NCBI GenBank assembly: GCA_027491075.1
Contig: JAIXWX010000030.1
Coordinates: forward strand, 1 to 51,911
Reading direction: 5' to 3'
Origin: Flavobacteriales bacterium
GTDB lineage: Bacteria; Bacteroidota; Bacteroidia; Flavobacteriales_D; Sanyastnellaceae
Length of the DNA stretch: 51,911 bases
Positions 16,586 to 25,306 of this stretch are shown one piece after another. The notes below the pieces were generated by a model. The model was given only the letters and a program-made list of their open reading frames with translations, did no database searches and had not been told where the DNA came from. Both the position numbers and the translations under genes were made by a program. Position 1 is the first letter of the stretch; every line of letters starts with the position of its first letter.

Positions 16586-17129
16586 TGCGAAAGCTTTCCA
16601 GCTTGGTCAATTCGGTATTTACTTTTTGTTCCCAACGGGTTTGCTCAAGTTCATTGAGGCCGTTATTGGTTTGCGCATTGTATTGCAATTGCTCTTGAAA
16701 AAGTTTGTTGTTTTGTTCCTTGTAAATCTTCTTAGCCATTTCGGAGAGAGTCTCATAAGTAAGAAGATTTTTTTGCTGTTTCATGTAGTCGCTGATCTGT
16801 TTGTTCATTTTTCGTGCATAGAGCTCTGTTAAATCAAAGAGCCCTTGTTCGTGTCGTAACAATGCTTTGGATTCTTTTCCCCTCAGCACCCAACTAGAAG
16901 AAAGATCTACGAAACTTTCATAAACAACAAGATAACCATGGGTAGTGGCGTGAACAACATAGTTGATGCCACAATAAGTAAAAGCATTTTGATAACCACT
17001 TGGCTTCTCCGATTTCGCATAGTGGGTCCAATTGAGAACAGAAGAATTATAAGTCAACAATTCATTTTCTTGACTAAAAACGAATTGACTCAGGAAAATA
17101 AAAATTCCAATAAATATGAAGTGTCGCAT
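16578..17129 (-). CDS. secreted DUF922-like protein with degenerate HExxH
   Basis: 183 residues with a signal peptide (MRHFIFIGIFIFLSQFVFSQ). The central LLRHEQGLFDLTELYARKMN closely resembles the core of DUF922 proteins, putative periplasmic zinc proteases of Bacteroidota whose motif is HEQGHFDI. Here the second His of HExxH is Leu97 (codon CTC, minus strand 16841-16839), one base from CAC. The rest is charged and helical with no other domain I recognise. The frame extends to 17177, but the start at 17129 places the signal peptide first and leaves 11 bases after the ABC transporter, so they form an operon. Function unknown; probably not an active protease if the assignment holds. Confidence 0.7.
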   Translation of the reverse strand: MRHFIFIGIFIFLSQFVFSQENELLTYNSSVLNWTHYAKSEKPSGYQNAFTYCGINYVVHATTHGYLVVYESFVDLSSSWVLRGKESKALLRHEQGLFDLTELYARKMNKQISDYMKQQKNLLTYETLSEMAKKIYKEQNNKLFQEQLQYNAQTNNGLNELEQTRWEQKVNTELTKLESFRTK

Positions 17130-17140
17130 GGTGTTGTTCT

Positions 17141-18895
17141 TTAAACACGCTTTCTCTCTCCAATTTGCTGTCTCCACATGGCATAATAGAGTCCTTTCTC
17201 TTCCAATAGGCTAACATGATTTCCTGATTCGATGATTTTTCCTTGTTCCAAAACGAAAATTCGATCAGAATGCATAACCGTTGAGAGTCGGTGTGCTATC
17301 AATACCGTTATTATATCGTTTGAAGCATTAATTTGTTTCACTGTTTCGTTTATTTCTTCCTCTGTAATGCTGTCAAGGGCACTTGTTGCCTCATCAAGAA
17401 CTAAGAGGCCCGGCTTGCGCAACAGCGCTCTGGCAATGGATAACCGCTGTTTTTCCCCTCCAGAAATTTTAATTCCTCCCTCTCCAATTACAGTATCAAT
17501 GCCTTGATCAGCACGTGCCAATAAAAGCTGACAACTCGCTTTTTGAAGAGCATTGTTGATTTCTTCGTCGGTGGCATCGGGTTTTACAAACAATAAATTC
17601 TCTTTGATTGTACCTGCAAAAAGTTGAGTGTCTTGTGTCACAAATCCAATCTGCCGGCGAAGGCTATTTATGTCCAACTCACTGGCCTCAATTCCGTTGT
17701 ATTTAATCTCTCCTTTTTGCGGGCGATACAACCCTACTAACAACTTAACAAGAGTAGTTTTTCCACTTCCACTTGGACCGACAAATGCAATTGTTTCGCC
17801 TTTTTTTACTTTAAATTGAATGTCTTCTACTGCAGGTTGATTGGCGGTTTTATGTTTATAGGACACTTGCTCAAATTCAAATTCATGTAACCGCTCAATT
17901 CGCTGAGGGTGGTTCGGTTCATATTCTTTCGGAGTGTCGAGCAATTCTTTAAAGTTTTGAAGGGAAGCTTGTGCTTCTCTGTAGGAGGTAATCACGTTGC
18001 CCATCTCTTGCAACGGACCGAAGACAAAAAATGAAAAGAAAGTCAGCGTTAAAAGTTCCCCCGGAAGTATTTGATTTTGAAAAACTAACCAATACAAGAA
18101 GGCAATTAGACAGGTTCTCATGAAGTTCACCGTAGTGCCTTGAATAAAGCTGAGCGATCGTATGTATTTTACTTTTTGCAATTCAAGCCCGAGAATCTTT
18201 CCAGTTGTGGTATTCAATCGACTTACCTCTTGATTTGTTAGCCCCAAACTTTTTACGAGCTCTATATTGCGAAGTGATTCGGTGGTGCTTCCCGCAAGAG
18301 AAGTAGTTTCTCCAAGTATTCTCTTGGAAATAAGTTTTATGCGTTTGCTAAGCAAACTGCTTACCAGGGCTAGCACGGGCGCAGTAATTAAAAACAATGG
18401 TCCAATCAACCAATGCACCGAGATAGCGTACTGCATGACGAACACTAAACCCACAGCGCTTTGAAACAAGATTCCAATGAATGAGGTGATGAACTTTTCG
18501 GAATCGCTCCGTACTCTCTGCAACTTACCGAGTGTCTCACCGCTTCGTTGGTCTTCAAATACTTCATAAGGTAATTCAAGCGAATGTTGGATGCCGTCTG
18601 TATACATTCTAGCACCTGTGCGCTGGATTACTACATTGGTAAAATAGTCTTGAAAATTTTTGGCAATGCGTGAAATCATTGCCGCGCCCATACTCAACAA
18701 TAGAAACGTAACCAAGTCTGATAAAAAAGCACTGGATCGGCCAGTGTAATCCGCATGGTTCACGGCAAGTTGTTGAAACATCCTACCCGTAATCATTGGA
18801 TCGATTAATGAAAAGCATTGGTTGATTGCTGCTAGGATTAGAGCCATCAGCAGCGGTTTTTTGGAGTACTTTAAGTACTGATACAGGAGTTTCAT
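17141..18895 (-). CDS. ABC exporter, fused membrane and ATPase domains (MsbA-like)
   Basis: 584 residues: an N-terminal six-helix exporter domain (to about residue 310) and a C-terminal ATPase with Walker A GPSGSGKTTLVKLL, signature ISGGEKQRLSIARALL, Walker B LLVLDEATSALD and the H-loop IAHRLSTV. It is a homodimeric half-transporter of the lipid/multidrug type (MsbA, BmrA, LmrA group). Substrate cannot be inferred; the downstream partner is a small secreted DUF922-like protein. A perfect -7 box lies eight bases before the start. Confidence 0.92.
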   Translation of the reverse strand: MKLLYQYLKYSKKPLLMALILAAINQCFSLIDPMITGRMFQQLAVNHADYTGRSSAFLSDLVTFLLLSMGAAMISRIAKNFQDYFTNVVIQRTGARMYTDGIQHSLELPYEVFEDQRSGETLGKLQRVRSDSEKFITSFIGILFQSAVGLVFVMQYAISVHWLIGPLFLITAPVLALVSSLLSKRIKLISKRILGETTSLAGSTTESLRNIELVKSLGLTNQEVSRLNTTTGKILGLELQKVKYIRSLSFIQGTTVNFMRTCLIAFLYWLVFQNQILPGELLTLTFFSFFVFGPLQEMGNVITSYREAQASLQNFKELLDTPKEYEPNHPQRIERLHEFEFEQVSYKHKTANQPAVEDIQFKVKKGETIAFVGPSGSGKTTLVKLLVGLYRPQKGEIKYNGIEASELDINSLRRQIGFVTQDTQLFAGTIKENLLFVKPDATDEEINNALQKASCQLLLARADQGIDTVIGEGGIKISGGEKQRLSIARALLRKPGLLVLDEATSALDSITEEEINETVKQINASNDIITVLIAHRLSTVMHSDRIFVLEQGKIIESGNHVSLLEEKGLYYAMWRQQIGERKRV

Positions 18896-18903
18896 GGACG
18901 GTA

Positions 18904-18911
18904 CAAACTTA
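18904..18911 (-). promoter_or_regulatory. -7 box of the ABC exporter operon
   Basis: Minus-strand TAAGTTTG, a perfect TAnnTTTG, eight bases before the ATG at 18895, giving a very short leader. It is in the divergent gap with psuG. Confidence 0.5.
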
Positions 18912-18955
18912 AAGTTTGCTGGCCAGCAAAAACTTAATGTAGATCAATATTTTAC

Positions 18956-18963
18956 TTTATTTG
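18956..18963 (+). promoter_or_regulatory. putative -7 box of psuG, near-leaderless
   Basis: TTTATTTG (one mismatch to TAnnTTTG), then TGCC and the ATG at 18968: the same four-base spacing as at tatA, the E1 gene and aroB. Confidence 0.4.
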
Positions 18964-18967
18964 TGCC

Positions 18968-19900
18968 ATGAGGAAGGACTTAATTATTGTTCACGAAGAA
19001 GTGCTCGATGCGTTAAACGAAGGTAAACCTGTGGTTGCATTGGAGTCTACAATCATAAGTCATGGTATGCCGTACCCGGAAAACTTAAATACAGCTACTC
19101 AAGTGGAAGTAGCCGTTAGGAACCATGGCGCAGTACCATCAACGATTGCTGTTATCCGGGGAAAAATACATGTAGGATTGGATGCTAATTCATTGAGCGA
19201 ATTGGCTCAATCAAAAGACGTTATGAAATTGTCACGCCGCGATCTGCCTTTTGCCATTAGTGAAAAAAGAAACGGAGCGACCACTGTTGCAGCCACGATG
19301 ATTTGTTCAGAAATGGTGGGAATAAACGTTTTTGCAACTGGAGGAATAGGAGGGGTACATAGAGGAGCTGATCAGAACTTTGATATAAGTGCCGACCTGT
19401 TTGAGTTGGCCAAAACATCCATTGCAGTTGTATCGGCCGGTGCAAAGGCCATTCTCGATTTGCCAGCTACATTAGAGTATTTGGAAACTTTAGGAGTTCC
19501 CGTTCTTGGTTATAAAAGTGATTTTTTTGCAGCGTTTTACACCCGATCATCAGGTCTGCCCTTGGAGATGGTAATGCAAGATCCACAAGCAGTAGCGCGT
19601 TTTCTTCACGCCAAATGGTCGATGCATCTTCATGGGGGAGTACTAATAAGTAATCCTGTGAGCGAGGGGAATGCAATGGATCAAAAGGAAATGGAGACCG
19701 CCATAGAAATGGCATTGGAAGAGGCAAAGAACTTGGGTGTAAAAGGAAAAGAAATTACCCCATTTCTTTTGAGAAAGATCAAGGATGTGACGAAAGGAAG
19801 AAGCCTAGAGACAAATATATCTTTGATTTTAAGCAACGCCGCTTTAGCGGCGCAAATAGCTCGGGCTTATCGAGATATTTCTCAACAAGAACGACCATAG
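18968..19900 (+). CDS. psuG: pseudouridine-5'-phosphate glycosidase
   Basis: 310 residues, normal for PsuG. It splits pseudouridine 5'-phosphate into ribose 5-phosphate and uracil, in salvage of modified nucleosides from RNA. Family signatures: VALESTIISHGMPYPENL, VVSAGAKAILDLPATLEYLE, GYKSDFFAAFYTRSSGL and the C-terminal GKEITPFLLRKI. The kinase partner PsuK, often adjacent or fused, is not here. The E1 gene starts 30 bases later with its own -7 box. Confidence 0.93.
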   Translation: MRKDLIIVHEEVLDALNEGKPVVALESTIISHGMPYPENLNTATQVEVAVRNHGAVPSTIAVIRGKIHVGLDANSLSELAQSKDVMKLSRRDLPFAISEKRNGATTVAATMICSEMVGINVFATGGIGGVHRGADQNFDISADLFELAKTSIAVVSAGAKAILDLPATLEYLETLGVPVLGYKSDFFAAFYTRSSGLPLEMVMQDPQAVARFLHAKWSMHLHGGVLISNPVSEGNAMDQKEMETAIEMALEEAKNLGVKGKEITPFLLRKIKDVTKGRSLETNISLILSNAALAAQIARAYRDISQQERP

Positions 19901-19918
19901 AAGTTTGGCGCAACTTCT

Positions 19919-19926
19919 TATCTTTG
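19919..19926 (+). promoter_or_regulatory. -7 box of the E1 gene; predicts leaderless mRNA
   Basis: TATCTTTG, a perfect TAnnTTTG, followed by TTGC and the ATG at 19931. It sits between the psuG stop and the E1 start, so the E1 gene need not depend on psuG transcription. Confidence 0.5.
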
Positions 19927-19930
19927 TTGC

Positions 19931-22345
19931 ATGGCAAAAGCGTTTGAAACCCCAGATCATATTTTAACAGAAGAGAAAATCAAACAACGCATGTTGGATG
20001 ATTATAAACTCGCATGCATTAGCCGAGAAGCTTCCTTGTTGGGAAGAAAAGAAGTTCTCACTGGTAAGGCGAAGTTTGGAATTTTTGGTGATGGAAAGGA
20101 ACTGGCTCAAATCGCTATGGCCAGACAGTTCAGAAATGGAGACTGGAGAGCGGGATACTATCGAGACCAAACTTTTATGATGGCTATCGATGAGCTAACA
20201 GTGCAACAATACTTTGCGGCGTTGTATGCCCATACAGATGTGGATCAGGAACCCGCATCGGGTGGTCGACAAATGGGAGGACACTATGCCACCAGATTTC
20301 TAAAAGAGGATGGAACATTTAAGAATGTTTCTGAACTAAAGAATTCTTCTGCAGATATTTCTCCTACAGCGGGTCAGATGCCTAGACTTTTGGGTCTGGC
20401 ACAAGCTTCGAAAATGTACAGACAATTACCAGATCTGCATTCATGGACTGGGTTTTCAAATAAAGGAAATGAAGTAGCATTCGGTACTATCGGCGATAGC
20501 AGTACTTCTGAAGGATTGTTTTGGGAAACGATGAATGCTGCTGCTGTATTAGGAGTGCCACTATGTATGAGTGTTTGGGACAATGGATGGGGAATTTCTG
20601 TTCCAAAGAAATATCAAACCGTTAAAGAGAGTATTTCTGAAGCTTTAAGAGGTTTTGAAAAAACAACGACCACGAATGGCATACAAATTTTTAAAGCCAA
20701 AGGATGGAACTACCCAGAACTTCTAATTACGTATGAAAAAGCGGTCGCGTTCTCAAGAGAAAATCACATTCCAACGCTAGTTCATGTGGAAGAGCTCACC
20801 CAGCCTCAAGGACACAGCACTTCCGGTTCTCACGAAAGATACAAAGACAAGGCATTGTTAGCTTGGTATGAAGAATACGATTGCTTGGTTCAATTCAAGA
20901 AGTTCATAGCAACAGACGGCGCAGCGTCTGAAAAAGAGCTTGATAATATCAGAGAAGAAGCAAAGCAATTTGTAAGACAAGAGCAAAAAAAGGCATGGGC
21001 AGCTTTTCGTGAGGATATCGAAGAGGATAAGCGTGCTTCTTTGGAATTATTGAAAAACCTTGCTAGCGCCTCTCAAAATAGTGACGTAGCATCCATCACT
21101 GAAGAGCTAAGTAAAACGAATGAAGCCATTCGAAAAGACATTATTGGCGCTGTAAAACGTGCATTACGAACTACAAGAAAAGATAATTCTCAGGAAAGAA
21201 ATACTCTTCTTAACTGGTTAGAGAATTCCATGAGGGATTGCGAGCGCAGATATAGTTCGTTTTTATACAGCGAATCTGCTCAAAGCACGAGTCATGTTAA
21301 AGTGGTCGATCCTACTTTCAACCCCGATGCTGAATGGGTAGATGGTAGAATTATCCTTCGCGATTTTTGGGATATGACTATGGCGAAGAGACCAGAGGTT
21401 CTCATTTTCGGAGAAGATGTTGGCAAAATTGGGGGAGTAAATCAAACCTGTGAAGGATTGCAGGAAAAGTATGGCGATTTACGGGTAGCAGACAGCGGAA
21501 TTCGCGAGGCTACAATTCTAGGACAGGGTATAGGAATGGCGATGCGAGGATTGCGTCCTGTGGCAGAGATTCAATACTTGGATTATATTTTCTACGCACT
21601 TCAAATCATGCGAGATGATTTGGCTTGCATTCAATACCGAACCAAAGGAGGTCAGAAATCCCCATTGATTATCAGCACTCGAGGCCATCGATTGGAAGGC
21701 ATTTGGCATTCAGGAAGTCCCATGGGAGCTATTATTCATAGTGTACGAGGAATGATTGTCTGTGTGCCTAGAAACATGATGCAAGCCGCTGGAATGTACA
21801 ATACCCTTCTGCAATCCGATGAACCTGCTATTGTTGTAGAATGTCTAAACGGATATCGCACGAAGGAAGCAAAACCTACCAACCTCGGAGAATATACGAT
21901 CCCGCTGGGAGTTCCCGAAGTAGTAAAAGAAGGGAAAGACATTACTATTGTGAGCTATGGTTCGACGTTCAATCTTTGCTCACAAGCAGCAATTCAGTTA
22001 GAGAATGAAGGTATATCCGTTGAGTTAGTGGATGTAAGAACACTTCTACCCTTCGATACACAAGGTGTTTGTGCGAAAAGCGTTGCGAAAACAGGACGTC
22101 TACTGATAGTAGATGAAGATGTTCCAGGGGGAGCTTCGGCTTTTATTCTCGATGAAATAATAAATAAACAAGGAGGCTATTTTTCTTTGGATAGTCAGCC
22201 AGTAACCCTTACTGCCAAGCCGCATCTGCCCGCTTACGGTACAGATGGGGATTACTTCAGTAAGCCTTCTATTGAAGATATTTTCGATGCAGCGTACTCC
22301 ATTATGAGCGAGGCTCTACCGACTGATTTTCCTCCTATTTATTAA
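19931..22345 (+). CDS. 2-oxoacid dehydrogenase E1, fused alpha and beta subunits
   Basis: 804-residue thiamine-diphosphate enzyme joining E1 alpha (about 1-370) and E1 beta (about 470-804) by a charged linker, a form common in Bacteroidota. The alpha part has the thiamine motif TIGDSSTSEGLFWETMNAAA ending in DNGWGIS; the beta part has LIFGEDVGKIGGVNQTCEG, VADSGIREATILGQGIG, EIQYLDYIFYALQ and the C-terminal transketolase fold (ITIVSYGSTFNLC, VDVRTLLPFD). It decarboxylates a 2-oxoacid and passes the acyl group to a lipoyl E2. Branched-chain 2-oxoacids are the most likely substrate, but pyruvate or 2-oxoglutarate cannot be excluded. E2 and E3 genes are not adjacent. Confidence 0.9.
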   Translation: MAKAFETPDHILTEEKIKQRMLDDYKLACISREASLLGRKEVLTGKAKFGIFGDGKELAQIAMARQFRNGDWRAGYYRDQTFMMAIDELTVQQYFAALYAHTDVDQEPASGGRQMGGHYATRFLKEDGTFKNVSELKNSSADISPTAGQMPRLLGLAQASKMYRQLPDLHSWTGFSNKGNEVAFGTIGDSSTSEGLFWETMNAAAVLGVPLCMSVWDNGWGISVPKKYQTVKESISEALRGFEKTTTTNGIQIFKAKGWNYPELLITYEKAVAFSRENHIPTLVHVEELTQPQGHSTSGSHERYKDKALLAWYEEYDCLVQFKKFIATDGAASEKELDNIREEAKQFVRQEQKKAWAAFREDIEEDKRASLELLKNLASASQNSDVASITEELSKTNEAIRKDIIGAVKRALRTTRKDNSQERNTLLNWLENSMRDCERRYSSFLYSESAQSTSHVKVVDPTFNPDAEWVDGRIILRDFWDMTMAKRPEVLIFGEDVGKIGGVNQTCEGLQEKYGDLRVADSGIREATILGQGIGMAMRGLRPVAEIQYLDYIFYALQIMRDDLACIQYRTKGGQKSPLIISTRGHRLEGIWHSGSPMGAIIHSVRGMIVCVPRNMMQAAGMYNTLLQSDEPAIVVECLNGYRTKEAKPTNLGEYTIPLGVPEVVKEGKDITIVSYGSTFNLCSQAAIQLENEGISVELVDVRTLLPFDTQGVCAKSVAKTGRLLIVDEDVPGGASAFILDEIINKQGGYFSLDSQPVTLTAKPHLPAYGTDGDYFSKPSIEDIFDAAYSIMSEALPTDFPPIY

Positions 22346-22453
22346 TTGAGTATCAAAATTTAGCTTGTTCAAAACTTCGAAACTTTGCAACTGGATTTGT
22401 TATCCTTGCAGAAAAATAGTGCTATTTTAGCATTCTAGCCACCTACCGTTTTT

Positions 22454-25285
22454 ATGAATTTAAAAGCTTTAGCCGTTTCTCTTCTTTCTTTGCTTTTATC
22501 CTGGAACATATGCTCGGCACAAGCGCTGCGGGGCAAGGTAACCGACGGGGATACTGGTGAGCCACTCTATGGAGCGAACATTATAGAAAAAGGTACCACC
22601 AATGGTGCCATCGCTGATTTTGATGGTGAATTCTCTCTAAGACTTGAAAAACTTCCTGCTGCGTTAATCGTTCGCATGATAGGTTATAGTGAAACAGAAC
22701 TCACCGTAAATTCCTTAACCGAACGTCTTGATGTGCAGCTTTTCGAAAATACGGTCACTGGTCCGACCATTGTCATTTCGGATACAAGAATCACCGAGAA
22801 GCAAAAACAAGCCCCACTGACGGTGGAAAACATGGATCTTATTGCCATCAAACAAGCACCAAGTGGTAATTTTTATGAAGGCTTAGGTGCTCTTAAAGGG
22901 GTGGACCTCACCACCGCTTCTTTGGGCTTTAGAATCATCAATACCAGAGGATTCAACTCCACTTCCCCCGTTAGAACGCTTCAGTTGATTGATGGCGTAG
23001 ACAATCAAAGTCCGGGGCTAAATTTTTCTCTTGGAAACTTTTTAGGAGCGCCAGACTTAGATGTGAAAGGTGTTGATATTATTCAAGGCGCGAGCAGTGC
23101 TTTTTATGGACCTGGAGCCTTTAATGGAGTGATCTCTATGGAAACGAAGAATCCTTTTTTATTCACAGGATTCAGCGCACAACTGAGGGTCGGAGAGAGA
23201 AATCTGGTGGAACCTGTAGTGCGTTGGGCGGAGAAGTGGAAAAATAAGAAGGGATACGAATTCATCGCTGTAAAGTTCAATGTTTATGCAATGAGAGCAC
23301 TGGACTGGGAGGCGGATAACTATGATCCCGTATATGAGGCGAGACATGGAGCCGCGAACCCAGGGCGGTTCGATGCAGTCAATGTTTATGGAGATGAGTT
23401 TTTCAACGGAAATAACTTTGAATTCAGACCATGGACGTATAAAGGTCTAGGCACATTTTATCGCACAGGTTATAAAGAACGCGATGTTGTGGACTACAAC
23501 ACGGAGAATTTGAAAGCCAACGCTGCGGTTCATCTTCGTGTAAAACCCGAACTCGGTATTAATTCTCCAGAACTCATCTATGCTGCCAATTATGGTCGTG
23601 GTAGTACGGTGTTTCAAGGCGATAATCGATTCAGACTCGAAAACATTCAGTTCTATCAGAATAGATTAGAGCTTCGCAAAAAAGATAAATACTTTATTCG
23701 CTTCTATGCGACCAATGAAGACGCTGGTGATAGCTATGATCCTTATTTTACTTCTTTAAGAATATTAGAGGAAGCGAGATCCGATGCCGACTGGGCGAAA
23801 GTGTATGAACGATACTGGGATCAACTGATTGAACCAACCATTAATCAATCGAATTACCCAGGATTGGTTCAAAATCCCAATTGGCCTGGGCCAGTTGTAG
23901 ATCCAGATTTTAGTGAGTTCTTTCTCCCATATGATTATGAGGCTTTAGAAACTTGGCAGAACAACAACGCTTCCAATCTCGTTCAGTGGCACGCCTTGGT
24001 TGAGGATTCTACAAACAATGGCAATGCGGGTATAGTGGGAATTGATCCAGATGGGTATTTCGAGCCCGGAAGTCCGGAGTTTGAAGAGGCATTCAACAGA
24101 ATTACCCGATTGAAAAATAATGAGGGAGAAGGAGGCACGCGCTTTTTTGATCGCAGTGCATTGTATCATGCTCATGCAGAGTATCAATGGGAAGATAAAT
24201 TCTTCATTCAGTATAAAGCAGGTATGAATGGCCGATTGTATCGTCCTTTCACGGATGGAACCATTTTTTCCGATAGTACGAGTAGAATCTCTAACAGCGA
24301 ATTTGGTGCATATCTGGGGTTGAGTCGAAAATTCCTTGAAGATAAACTCGTGGTCACCGCAACGGGTAGAGTGGATAAGAACCAAAATTTCGATGCTATT
24401 TTCTCGCCAGCAGCTAGCGCAGTATACCAACTGAAGAAAGATCATTACATCCGAGCCTCTTTCTCATCCGCCTTGCGTAACCCAACGCTTGCAGATCAAT
24501 TCCTTTATCTCAACGTTGGACCCGCTATTCTCAGTGGAAATCTTAATGGTGTAGATAGCCTCATTACGCTTTCAAGCTTTGGCGCATACCTAAACAGTCT
24601 TCAAACGGACAGCCTTGAATACTTTAATATTGATCCCATTCGCCCAGAACAAGTGCGATCTGTGGAATTGGGATATAGAGCGATCTTTTCCGATAAACTA
24701 TTTGTAGATGCTTCAGCATATCATAGCGTTTATACCAATTTTATCGGGTTCAATATCGGAGTAGATGCCAGTTTTGATACGGAAACTAATCTCATTAACG
24801 ATGTTCAGGTTTTCCGATACAGCGCTAACTCCAAGAATACAGTTACTACACAAGGACTAAGCGTCGGAGTAAATTATTATGTATATAAAGGTCACGCGAT
24901 CAATGCCAACTACAGTTACAATAAGTTGGTTCGTGCAGATGAAAACGATCCAATTATTCCTGCTTTCAATACACCAGAACATAAGTACAATGTTGGAATT
25001 TCTGGGTTGGATTGGTTGACCGATAAAAAAGGAAACAGTTTTGGCTACAGCATAAACTACAAGTGGATTGAGGGATTTCTTTTTGAAGGTTCTCCACAAT
25101 TCACAGGAATCGTTCCTACTTACACCTTGCTTGACGCGCAACTGAACTATGATTGGAAAGTAAGAAACATGAACTTTAAACTTGGTGCCTCGAATTTGTT
25201 AAATAATCTTCAGTTTCAGACCTATGGTGGTCCACGGATCGGAAGAATGATTTACTTTACGTGGCTCTATGAATTCAGTAAATAA
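22454..25285 (+). CDS. TonB-dependent receptor with carboxypeptidase-like N-terminal domain
   Basis: 943-residue outer-membrane receptor. A signal peptide ends near CSAQ; then a carboxypeptidase-regulatory-like beta domain (LRGKVTDGDTGEPLYGANII), the plug (VDLTTASLGFRIINTRGFNS, VKGVDIIQGASSAFYGPGAF) and a 22-strand-type barrel ending in the aromatic MIYFTWLYEFSK. It imports an unknown ligand with TonB energy. The next gene, 21 bases on, encodes a T9SS-exported hydrolase-like protein, so receptor and surface protein probably act as a pair. There is no SusD-type gene, so this is not a classical polysaccharide locus. TATCCTTG at 22401-22408 may be its -7 box. Confidence 0.9.
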   Translation: MNLKALAVSLLSLLLSWNICSAQALRGKVTDGDTGEPLYGANIIEKGTTNGAIADFDGEFSLRLEKLPAALIVRMIGYSETELTVNSLTERLDVQLFENTVTGPTIVISDTRITEKQKQAPLTVENMDLIAIKQAPSGNFYEGLGALKGVDLTTASLGFRIINTRGFNSTSPVRTLQLIDGVDNQSPGLNFSLGNFLGAPDLDVKGVDIIQGASSAFYGPGAFNGVISMETKNPFLFTGFSAQLRVGERNLVEPVVRWAEKWKNKKGYEFIAVKFNVYAMRALDWEADNYDPVYEARHGAANPGRFDAVNVYGDEFFNGNNFEFRPWTYKGLGTFYRTGYKERDVVDYNTENLKANAAVHLRVKPELGINSPELIYAANYGRGSTVFQGDNRFRLENIQFYQNRLELRKKDKYFIRFYATNEDAGDSYDPYFTSLRILEEARSDADWAKVYERYWDQLIEPTINQSNYPGLVQNPNWPGPVVDPDFSEFFLPYDYEALETWQNNNASNLVQWHALVEDSTNNGNAGIVGIDPDGYFEPGSPEFEEAFNRITRLKNNEGEGGTRFFDRSALYHAHAEYQWEDKFFIQYKAGMNGRLYRPFTDGTIFSDSTSRISNSEFGAYLGLSRKFLEDKLVVTATGRVDKNQNFDAIFSPAASAVYQLKKDHYIRASFSSALRNPTLADQFLYLNVGPAILSGNLNGVDSLITLSSFGAYLNSLQTDSLEYFNIDPIRPEQVRSVELGYRAIFSDKLFVDASAYHSVYTNFIGFNIGVDASFDTETNLINDVQVFRYSANSKNTVTTQGLSVGVNYYVYKGHAINANYSYNKLVRADENDPIIPAFNTPEHKYNVGISGLDWLTDKKGNSFGYSINYKWIEGFLFEGSPQFTGIVPTYTLLDAQLNYDWKVRNMNFKLGASNLLNNLQFQTYGGPRIGRMIYFTWLYEFSK

Positions 25286-25306
25286 CCAAACCCAAATTTT
25301 TATTTT

